Positions 5,805 to 11,071 of a stretch of 11,071 bases of DNA are shown piece by piece. A model generated the notes under the pieces. It worked only from the letters and a program-made list of their open reading frames with translations. It ran no database searches and was not told the DNA's origin. Numbering within the stretch: the first letter of the stretch is position 1; each line of letters starts with the position of its first letter. This DNA comes from an uncultured Oscillospiraceae bacterium (GTDB taxonomy: Bacteria; Bacillota; Clostridia; Oscillospirales; Oscillospiraceae), in NCBI GenBank assembly GCA_934621665.1, contig CAKTUT010000045.1:1-11071 (forward strand), given 5' to 3'. Both the position numbers and the translations under genes were made by a program.

Positions 5805-5840
5805 TCGTTTTCGTGCGTCACCCTGCATTGGGAGACCGAT

Positions 5841-6530
5841 ATGATCGAATTTACAAACGTAGTAAAAACCTATGAGCCCGGCACAAAGGCGCTCAACGGC
5901 GTGTCACTGAAGATTGATGACGGCGAGTTCGTGTTCTTGGTCGGTCCGTCCGGCTCGGGCAAGTCCACGCTTATTAAGCTTCTGACCGCCGAGCTGATGC
6001 CCACGTCCGGAAACGTATTTGTTAACGGCTTTGCGCTGGAAAAAATCCGCGCGCGTGCCATCCCGTATATGCGCCGGACGCTCGGCGTTATTTTCCAGGA
6101 TTTCCGTCTGATCGACAATAAGTCGGTCTATGACAACGTGGCGTTTGCCATGCGCGTCATTGGCGCGCCGGAAAGCGAAATCAAAAAGCGCGTTCCGTAT
6201 GTGCTGGAGCTGGTGGGACTGGAAAACAAGAGCCGCCGTTTGCCGCATGAGCTTTCCGGCGGCGAGCAACAGCGTGTTGCCATTGCGCGTGCGCTGGTCA
6301 ATAACCCAAGCGTCATTGTCGCTGACGAGCCTACCGGCAACCTTGACCCGGCGCGCTCGCTTGAAATCATGATGCTTTTGGAGCAGATCAATGCGCTTGG
6401 AACAACGCTTCTTGTCGTCACACACGAAAAGGAACTGGTCAACCGCTTTACCAAGCGCGTGATCGCCATCGACGAGGGCAAGATCATCAGCGACGGAATG
6501 GACGGGTACTATTTCAATGAAAAAGAATAA
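5841..6530 (+). CDS. ftsE: Cell-division ABC ATPase FtsE
   Basis: FtsE is the cytoplasmic ATPase of the FtsEX complex, which does not transport but converts ATP hydrolysis into activation of extracytoplasmic peptidoglycan hydrolases. The 229-residue protein has Walker A GPSGSGKST (35-43), Q-loop Gln86 (VIFQDFRLI), signature LSGGEQQR (138-145), Walker B VIVADEP with catalytic Glu163, D-loop GNLDP (166-170) and H-loop His195 (VVTHEKEL). The length is normal. The ATG at 5841 has GGGAG about 6 nt upstream. The gene overlaps ftsX by 14 nt, indicating translational coupling and 1:1 assembly. Identification rests on the motifs plus the ftsX partner, which rules out a generic LolD/MacB-type ATPase. 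Confidence 0.97.
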   Translation: MIEFTNVVKTYEPGTKALNGVSLKIDDGEFVFLVGPSGSGKSTLIKLLTAELMPTSGNVFVNGFALEKIRARAIPYMRRTLGVIFQDFRLIDNKSVYDNVAFAMRVIGAPESEIKKRVPYVLELVGLENKSRRLPHELSGGEQQRVAIARALVNNPSVIVADEPTGNLDPARSLEIMMLLEQINALGTTLLVVTHEKELVNRFTKRVIAIDEGKIISDGMDGYYFNEKE

Positions 6531-7404
6531 TATTGGTTACTTATTTCGGGAGGGTGTCCGCGGCGTATTTCTGCACGGCTTTATGTCGTTTGCGGCTGTG
6601 TGCGTAACGGTTGCCTGCCTGATTATCATGGGTACGTTTTCCCTGATTTTGTACAATCTGCACGTCATGATTATTGATCTGGAAAAAGAAAATGAGGTGC
6701 TGGTCTATATCGACGAGAATTACTCCGAGGCCGAGGCCAAGAGTGTTGGCTCACAGATCAACATGATCTCCAACGTCCACAATGCCGTGTTCGTCTCGCG
6801 CGAGCAGGCACTGGAGGACTTCCTGGATGAGCAGACAAACTCGTCTGCCTTTGACGGCGTCACGTCCGATACGCTGCGCGACCGTTTTGTTGTCACGATG
6901 GAAAACAATGCGCTGATGCAGCAGACCGTGGATAAAATCCGTGAAATTGACGGCGTTGCCGATGTGACGGCGCATTATGAGATTGCAAACGGCTTCCAGA
7001 CGCTGCAAAAGGTCTTGAACATCGCATCGTCAGTCATTATCATCGTGCTGTTTGTGGTGTCACTGTTCATCATTTCCAATACCGTTAAGCTTGCCATGTA
7101 TGACCGCAAGGAAGAGATCGCCATCATGAAGATGGTTGGTGCGACGAACAGCTTCATCCGCCTGCCGTTCGTGGTGGAGGGCTTTATTCTTGGTATGCTT
7201 GGTGCGGCCATTGCGTTTTTCCTGCAATGGGGACTTTACAACTTTCTGGAAAGCAAGATCGCGGCCATTGACACGCTTCAGCTTGTGACGGTTGTCCCGT
7301 TTACCGAGGTGATCGAGCTGGTTGCGGTGATGTACGCGCTGACCGGCTTCGCCGTGGGCGTGGTAGGCAGCTTGCTGTCCATCCGTAAGTTCCTGAAAGT
7401 CTAA
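6517..7404 (+). CDS. ftsX: Cell-division membrane protein FtsX
   Basis: FtsX is the integral partner of FtsE. The 295-residue protein shows the standard four-helix layout: a short cytoplasmic N-terminus (NIGYLFREGVRGVFLHGFMS), TM1 about 22-47, a large extracytoplasmic loop about 48-165, TM2 about 168-190, TM3 about 217-238 and TM4 about 266-288. The conserved cytoplasmic stretch after TM2 reads VKLAMYDRKEEIAIMKMVGATNSFIRLPF (split here across 190-218), the coupling element to FtsE. The first extracytoplasmic loop is where hydrolase coiled coils dock in studied FtsEX systems. Its ATG lies inside the end of ftsE with only a weak ribosome binding site (GGACGGG), consistent with translation coupled to ftsE. 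The M23 gene begins 13 nt after its stop, so the three form an operon. Confidence 0.97.
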   Translation: MKKNNIGYLFREGVRGVFLHGFMSFAAVCVTVACLIIMGTFSLILYNLHVMIIDLEKENEVLVYIDENYSEAEAKSVGSQINMISNVHNAVFVSREQALEDFLDEQTNSSAFDGVTSDTLRDRFVVTMENNALMQQTVDKIREIDGVADVTAHYEIANGFQTLQKVLNIASSVIIIVLFVVSLFIISNTVKLAMYDRKEEIAIMKMVGATNSFIRLPFVVEGFILGMLGAAIAFFLQWGLYNFLESKIAAIDTLQLVTVVPFTEVIELVAVMYALTGFAVGVVGSLLSIRKFLKV

Positions 7405-7417
7405 GAGGAGGAGCTAC

Positions 7418-8698
7418 ATGAAAACAGGTAAAAAGGGCAATGTAAGACGTGTCATTTCCATCGTCCTCGCGGTCTTGATTCTGGGTTCGCTTGTTTCCGG
7501 CGCGCTTGTCGTGCTGGTCAACGCCGCAAGCTCCAGCGAAATTAAAGACGAACTGGTTGCGCTGCGTGAGCAGCAGGCCGAAATTCAGGCCAAGAGCGAC
7601 GCGCTGGAGGCCAGCATCAACGAAAACCAGAGCAAGACGCAGACCATTGTCAGCCAGAAAGCTGACATCGACCAGCAGATGGAAATCTCGCGTGAAAAGA
7701 TTGAAAATCTCAAGGCGCAGGTTCAGCAGTATAGCCTCCTGATTGCGGAAAAGCAAAAAGAGGTTGATGCGTCGGTCGAAAAGGAAGAAACACTTCAAAA
7801 TCAGTATAAAACCCGTATCCGCTCGATGGAGGAGACTGGCCGCGTGTCGTACTGGTCGATTCTGTTTCAGGCAAGCAGCTTCTCTGATTTGCTTGACCGC
7901 GTAGATATGATTCAGGAGATTGCTGAGTCCGACCAGCTGATGCTCAAGCAGCTTCAGGCTGCCACGGAAGCAGTCAAGGCCGAGCGCGCAGAGCTGGAGC
8001 AGCAAAAAGCCGAGCTTGAGACTGCGCAGGTGCAGCTGAATGAGGAGCAGGCCGTTCTGGAAGCTCAGCGAGAGCAGGCGGACAAGCTAATTCTTCAGAT
8101 GCAGATTGAATACGCTGCGCTGTCCGATGAGTTCAAGGCCGCTGAAGAGGCCGAGGATGAAATCCGGCAGAACATCAAAAAGACCGAGACGGAGTATTTT
8201 AACGCGCTGCAAAAGGAGAAAGCTGAGGCCGAGCGCATTGCCGCGCTCAACCGGCAGAACAACACGAAAGCAGATGCTAATGCGTCCGGCGCTACGTCTA
8301 CCGGCGGCTTCCTGTTTCCGCTGGCCTATTCAAACGGTGTGACATGTGCCTATGGTCCGCGGACGCATCCAATCTATGGCTACAACGGTTTCCACTATGG
8401 CGTTGACCTTGGATCCAGCATGAATACGGCCATCTATGCAACCAAGAGCGGCACGGTTACTGCTTCGAGCTACGGCAACGCAAACGGCTATTACGTGACG
8501 ATCAATCACGGCGACGGCTATTCCAGTCTGTATGCGCATATGGTCAGCAACGAGGTATCCGTCGGCGATTATGTGACGCAGGGACAGGTGATCGGCCACG
8601 TTGGTACATCTGGCTGGTCCACAGGCCCGCATCTGCACTTCGAGATCTATCTCAACGGCTCAAACGTGAACCCAATGAGCTATATCTCCGTGCCGTAA
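7418..8698 (+). CDS. Secreted coiled-coil M23 (LytM-type) endopeptidase, probable FtsEX-dependent hydrolase
   Basis: The 426-residue product has an N-terminal basic/hydrophobic export signal (about 1-36, likely cut near VNA-A), a long coiled coil (about 38-285) rich in Glu, Gln, Lys and Ala, a low-complexity linker (282-297), and a C-terminal M23 peptidase domain (about 298-426). The coiled coil is interrupted by WSILFQASSFSDLLDRVDMIQEIAESDQ (146-173), a segment typical of CwlO, PcsB and EnvC hydrolase partners. Zinc ligands are His326 and Asp330 (FHYGVDLG) and His407 (HLHFE); catalytic-site His374 (LYAHM) and His405 are also present. Unlike E. coli EnvC, whose LytM site is degenerate, this domain looks enzymatically competent to cut cross-linking peptides in peptidoglycan. 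The start has GAGGAGG 6 nt upstream and follows ftsX by 13 nt, so FtsEX control of this enzyme is a strong contextual inference. Confidence 0.93.
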   Translation: MKTGKKGNVRRVISIVLAVLILGSLVSGALVVLVNAASSSEIKDELVALREQQAEIQAKSDALEASINENQSKTQTIVSQKADIDQQMEISREKIENLKAQVQQYSLLIAEKQKEVDASVEKEETLQNQYKTRIRSMEETGRVSYWSILFQASSFSDLLDRVDMIQEIAESDQLMLKQLQAATEAVKAERAELEQQKAELETAQVQLNEEQAVLEAQREQADKLILQMQIEYAALSDEFKAAEEAEDEIRQNIKKTETEYFNALQKEKAEAERIAALNRQNNTKADANASGATSTGGFLFPLAYSNGVTCAYGPRTHPIYGYNGFHYGVDLGSSMNTAIYATKSGTVTASSYGNANGYYVTINHGDGYSSLYAHMVSNEVSVGDYVTQGQVIGHVGTSGWSTGPHLHFEIYLNGSNVNPMSYISVP

Positions 8699-8722
8699 GC
8701 GTATTTTAGAGAGCAAAACTTT

Positions 8723-8760
8723 CCCACAGCCTGTATTTGCGGGCTGTGGGTCAGATTTTT
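8723..8760 (+). terminator. Intrinsic terminator after the M23 gene
   Basis: CCCACAGCC (8723-8731) pairs with GGCTGTGGG (8742-8750), extendable by a T-G and a G-C pair around a TATTTG loop. Then TCAGA and five T (to 8760) follow. The T-run begins 5 nt after the stem, so termination may be partial. The S41 gene starts 20 nt later with no obvious promoter in between. Confidence 0.75.
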
Positions 8761-8780
8761 CTGCGGATTTGAGGTGTCAT

Positions 8781-9974
8781 ATGAAAAAAGCTTGGAAAGT
8801 GATTCTGATGATTCTGGCGTTTGCCGTGGCAATTGGCGCTGCGGTGCTGATTACCTACACACAGACAGCCAATTATTATATGAACGAGGCGTTTGCCTCA
8901 TCGCGCACGGCGCAGAAAACAGAGGAAATTCAAGCGTATCTCGACCACTATTTTATTGACGACTACGACAATGAAGCGCTGGCTGATGCTGCGGCTGCGG
9001 CAATGGTGGAGGCGACCGGTGACCAGTGGAGCTACTATCTGAGTGCGGACGCGTATGAAAGCTATCTTGAAGCCGTCCAGAACGCCTATGTCGGCATCGG
9101 CGTGACGATCACACTTGACGAGGCGGCCGGCGGAATGCGCATTGAGGACGTTACGCCGGGCGGTTCGGCAGAAGAGGCCGGAATTAAAATCGGCGATATT
9201 CTAACGGAGGTTGCGGGCGAAAGGACGATTGATCTTGGCATTGACGGCACACGCAATCTGGTACGCGGTGAAGAGGGGACGACCATTCACCTGACGTTTT
9301 TGCGCGGCGACGAGACGCTGGAATACGATGTGGAACGCCGCAGCATCCAGACGCCGGTTGCCGAAAGCCGGATGCTGGACGGGGAAATCGGCTATGTGAA
9401 AATCAATAACTTTGATGAGCGCTGTGCCGATGAGAGCATTGCCTGCATTGAGGACGTTCTGGCGCAGGGCGCAAAGGCGATTGTTTTTGACGTGCGCTTT
9501 AACGGCGGCGGTTACGCCGAAGAGATGGTCAAAGTGCTTGATTACATCCAGCCGGAGGGTGAGCTGTTTGTTGCCGTGGACTACGCCGGGCGCAGGGAGG
9601 TTGACACTTCTGACGCAAGCTGCCTCAACATTCCGATGGCAGTGCTGGTCAACGAGGACAGCTATTCGGCTGCGGAGTTCTTCGCTTCGTCGTTCCAGGA
9701 GTTTGGCACGGGAACGGTTGTCGGTGAAAAGACGTGCGGCAAGGGCAATTTCCAGACGTCGTTCCCGCTGAGCGACGGTTCGATGCTGAATATCTCCATC
9801 GGTAAATATTATACGCCGAGCGGTAAGAGCTTGTCGGAAACAGGCGTGACGCCAGATATTGAGGTATCCATTTCCGACGAGGATTATGCCGCGGTGTACT
9901 ACGGAACGCTGGAAGATGCGGATGACGCACAGCTTCAGGCTGCAATTGACGCGGTTCGGGCGAAAATCTCTTGA
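8781..9974 (+). CDS. S41-family C-terminal processing peptidase with PDZ domain (CtpA/CtpB-like)
   Basis: The 397-residue protein has an N-terminal hydrophobic anchor or signal (about 5-25), so the protease acts outside the membrane. Next come a helical region, a PDZ domain (about 98-187: VGIGVTIT, VTPGGSAEEAGIKIGDIL, TTIHLTFLRGDETLEYDVERRSI) and the S41 core (YVKINNF, VFDVRFNGGGY, NEDSYSAAEFF, GEKTCGKGNFQ). The likely Ser/Lys dyad is Ser296 (SYSAAE) and Lys321 (CGKGN); their 25-residue spacing equals that of CtpA and Prc. The peptidoglycan-binding domain found at the C-terminus of many Bacillota CtpB proteins is absent. ATG 8781 with GAGG 6 nt upstream is preferred to an in-frame TTG at 8769. 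It follows the ftsEX-M23 genes behind a terminator and may process envelope proteins; the substrate is unknown. Confidence 0.94.
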   Translation: MKKAWKVILMILAFAVAIGAAVLITYTQTANYYMNEAFASSRTAQKTEEIQAYLDHYFIDDYDNEALADAAAAAMVEATGDQWSYYLSADAYESYLEAVQNAYVGIGVTITLDEAAGGMRIEDVTPGGSAEEAGIKIGDILTEVAGERTIDLGIDGTRNLVRGEEGTTIHLTFLRGDETLEYDVERRSIQTPVAESRMLDGEIGYVKINNFDERCADESIACIEDVLAQGAKAIVFDVRFNGGGYAEEMVKVLDYIQPEGELFVAVDYAGRREVDTSDASCLNIPMAVLVNEDSYSAAEFFASSFQEFGTGTVVGEKTCGKGNFQTSFPLSDGSMLNISIGKYYTPSGKSLSETGVTPDIEVSISDEDYAAVYYGTLEDADDAQLQAAIDAVRAKIS

Positions 9975-10000
9975 CATACGGTGTAGCCACCATATATAAT
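9971..10000 (+). promoter_or_regulatory. Consensus sigma-A promoter of greA(-lysS)
   Basis: Both hexamers are perfect, TTGACA (9971-9976) and TATAAT (9995-10000), with an 18-nt spacer; transcription should begin near 10007. The -35 box contains the TGA stop of the S41 gene (9972-9974). This should be a strong, largely constitutive promoter. Confidence 0.9.
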
Positions 10001-10015
10001 GACATCCGATTATGG

Positions 10016-10030
10016 GCAGGAAAATCCTGC
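10016..10030 (+). other. Small hairpin at the 5' end of the greA transcript
   Basis: GCAGGA-AAA-TCCTGC is a perfect 6-bp stem with a 3-nt loop, starting about 10 nt from the predicted 5' end. It has no U-tract, so it is not a terminator. It may protect the 5' end; no regulatory role can be shown. Confidence 0.3.
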
Positions 10031-10064
10031 AAATTGTTATCGTTTGGAAGGAAGACGTTAGATT

Positions 10065-10538
10065 ATGGCAAAGGAATTTAAAATCAGCACGCTTCGGCTA
10101 AAAGAACTGGAGCAGGAACTTAACTATTTAAAGACAACGCGCGAAAAGGAAGTCGCGGAACAAATAAAAGAGGCGCGCTCGTTTGGCGACCTGTCAGAGA
10201 ACAGCGAATACGACGAGGCAAAAAATGAGCAGGCAAAGCTCTATGGCCGTATTGCCGAAGTTGAGAACATTCTGGCGCACGCCGTCATTATCGACGAGAG
10301 CGAAGAGGATAACGGCCTGATCGGCCTTGGATGCACGATCAAGGTACTTGACCTTGACACCGAAGAGGAAGAGCTATACGCCATCGTCGGCTCACAGGAG
10401 GCAAACCCTATGGAATGCCGCATTTCCGACGACTCGCCGTTTGGCCGCGCAATGATCGGACACAAGGTCGGCGATATTGTTGAGATCGAAGCGCCGGTAG
10501 GTGCGCTTAAGTATAAGGTTCTGACTGTCGAAAAATAA
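10065..10538 (+). CDS. greA: Transcription elongation factor GreA
   Basis: GreA enters the RNA polymerase secondary channel and stimulates cleavage of backtracked RNA. The 157-residue protein has the usual length and two domains: an N-terminal antiparallel coiled coil (about 1-75) and a C-terminal FKBP-like domain (about 82-157). The coiled-coil tip carries ARSFGDLSENSEYDEAKNEQ, with acidic Asp42 and Glu45 equivalent to E. coli Asp41 and Glu44. The C-terminal half includes SPFGRAMIGHKVGDIVEI, a conserved GreA stretch. The ATG at 10065 has GGAAGGAAG about 10 nt upstream. It has its own consensus promoter, and lysS starts 36 nt after its stop with no terminator, so the two are likely co-transcribed, as in many Bacillota. 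Confidence 0.98.
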   Translation: MAKEFKISTLRLKELEQELNYLKTTREKEVAEQIKEARSFGDLSENSEYDEAKNEQAKLYGRIAEVENILAHAVIIDESEEDNGLIGLGCTIKVLDLDTEEEELYAIVGSQEANPMECRISDDSPFGRAMIGHKVGDIVEIEAPVGALKYKVLTVEK

Positions 10539-10551
10539 CAGAGAAGAGATA

Positions 10552-10564
10552 GGGGCGCAGCCCC
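10552..10564 (+). other. Hairpin abutting the lysS ribosome binding site
   Basis: GGGGC-GCA-GCCCC is a 5-bp all-GC stem ending immediately before GGAGGA (10565-10570). It does not mask the ribosome binding site, but stacks directly against it, and might act as a standby or processing element. There is no U-run, so termination is unlikely. Confidence 0.35.
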
Positions 10565-10574
10565 GGAGGAACGT

Positions 10575-11071
10575 ATGGATCAGGAAAATAAGCAGCAAGC
10601 GCAGAATGAAATTTCTGTCGGCGATCAGATCAAGGTTCGCCGTGAAAAGCTGGCGCAGCTTCAGGCGGAGGGAAAAGACCCGTTCCAGCTGACGAAGTTT
10701 GTCGTCACCAGCAACGCGCAGGAGATCAAGGATCACTTTGACGAGATGGAGGGGCAGCCTGTTTCCATTGCCGGCCGCATGATGTCAAAACGCGGCATGG
10801 GCAAGGTCTCGTTCTGTGATATTCAGGACAAAACCGGCCGCATTCAGCTCTACGCCCGCAAGGATGAGATGGATGAGGCGGATTATAACCGCTTTAAGAA
10901 GTATGACATCGGCGACATTGTCGGCATCGACGGCGAGGTGTTCCGCACGCAGCGCGGAGAGATGAGCGTGCGCGCTAAGAAAATTACGTTGCTGTCGAAG
11001 TCGCTTCTGCCGCTGCCGGAGAAGTTCCACGGCCTGACCGACAAGGAAATGCGCTATCGTCAGCGCTATGT
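10575..11071 (+). CDS. lysS: Lysyl-tRNA synthetase, class II, N-terminal part (3' end outside window)
   Basis: LysRS charges tRNA-Lys. Only the first 165 residues are in the window; the frame is open to the edge. Seen are an N-terminal helix (VGDQIKVRREKLAQLQAEGKDPF, spanning about 15-37), then the OB-fold anticodon-binding domain (about 60-145) with IAGRMMSKRGMGKVSFCDIQD, GRIQLYARKD and YDIGDIVGIDGEVFRTQRGE, and the conserved LLPLPEKFHGLTDKEMRYRQRY that leads into the catalytic domain. The class II motifs 1-3 lie beyond the window. The ATG at 10575 has GGAGGA 4 nt upstream. It is the second gene of a likely greA-lysS operon. Confidence 0.97.
   Translation, partial: MDQENKQQAQNEISVGDQIKVRREKLAQLQAEGKDPFQLTKFVVTSNAQEIKDHFDEMEGQPVSIAGRMMSKRGMGKVSFCDIQDKTGRIQLYARKDEMDEADYNRFKKYDIGDIVGIDGEVFRTQRGEMSVRAKKITLLSKSLLPLPEKFHGLTDKEMRYRQRY

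Noticed and set aside
9201-9977. Minus-strand open frame of 258 codons
   Set aside because: It is the complement of the S41 protease gene, which has clear PDZ and catalytic motifs on the plus strand.
10552-10574. T-box or other riboswitch in front of lysS
   Set aside because: The gap to greA is only 36 nt, far too short for a T-box or known lysine riboswitch.
1-11071. CRISPR array, mobile element, toxin-antitoxin or defence island
   Set aside because: No spaced direct repeats, transposase, integrase, nuclease or attachment-site repeats were seen; the genes are housekeeping or conserved accessory genes of Clostridia.

Overview
The window looks like a chromosomal housekeeping segment of a Gram-positive, low-to-medium GC Bacillota genome. 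Class Clostridia, probably an Oscillospirales-type gut anaerobe, is the best guess. The grounds are strong AGGAGG-type ribosome binding sites, sigma-A-like promoters, an FMN riboswitch in front of a RibU transporter, DUF4830 and SLOG small proteins typical of clostridia, and the order ftsE-ftsX-coiled-coil M23 peptidase-S41 peptidase followed by greA-lysS. The taxonomic call is inference from gene content; nothing was searched.

Layout. Positions 1-764 hold the C-terminal part of the ribosome-assembly GTPase gene der (+), closed by a bidirectional terminator shared with a convergent PAP2-family membrane phosphatase (807-1490, -). Next on the minus strand is ribU (1584-2333, -) with a complete control region: sigma-A promoter, FMN aptamer, an intervening hairpin and an intrinsic terminator. 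A minus-strand terminator (2614-2642) separates this from a plus-strand SLOG-fold gene (2747-3232), whose promoter region carries two perfect palindromes. The SLOG gene meets a DUF4830 membrane-anchored protein gene (3233-3718, -) tail to tail with no spacer. Divergent from DUF4830 is rsuA, a 16S rRNA pseudouridine synthase gene (3800-4507, +).

The right half is all plus strand: a PucR/CdaR-type regulator (4710-5804), ftsE and ftsX (overlapping by 14 nt), a secreted coiled-coil/M23 endopeptidase (7418-8698), an intrinsic terminator, an S41 C-terminal processing protease with a PDZ domain (8781-9974), then greA and the 5' part of lysS behind a consensus promoter. FtsEX and the M23 protein very probably form one cell-wall hydrolysis module: the ABC-type complex at the membrane controls an extracytoplasmic peptidoglycan hydrolase through its coiled coil. 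The regulator directly upstream is likely co-transcribed with it.

I found no CRISPR array, phage or IS element, toxin-antitoxin pair, tRNA or rRNA, and no clear new defence or biosynthetic system. The most interesting signals are regulatory: a 10-nt complementarity between the FMN aptamer and its expression platform; the zero-gap convergent pair, with the only visible DUF4830 terminator lying beyond the SLOG gene; the palindromes at the SLOG promoter; and an FtsEX partner hydrolase that keeps all its catalytic residues.
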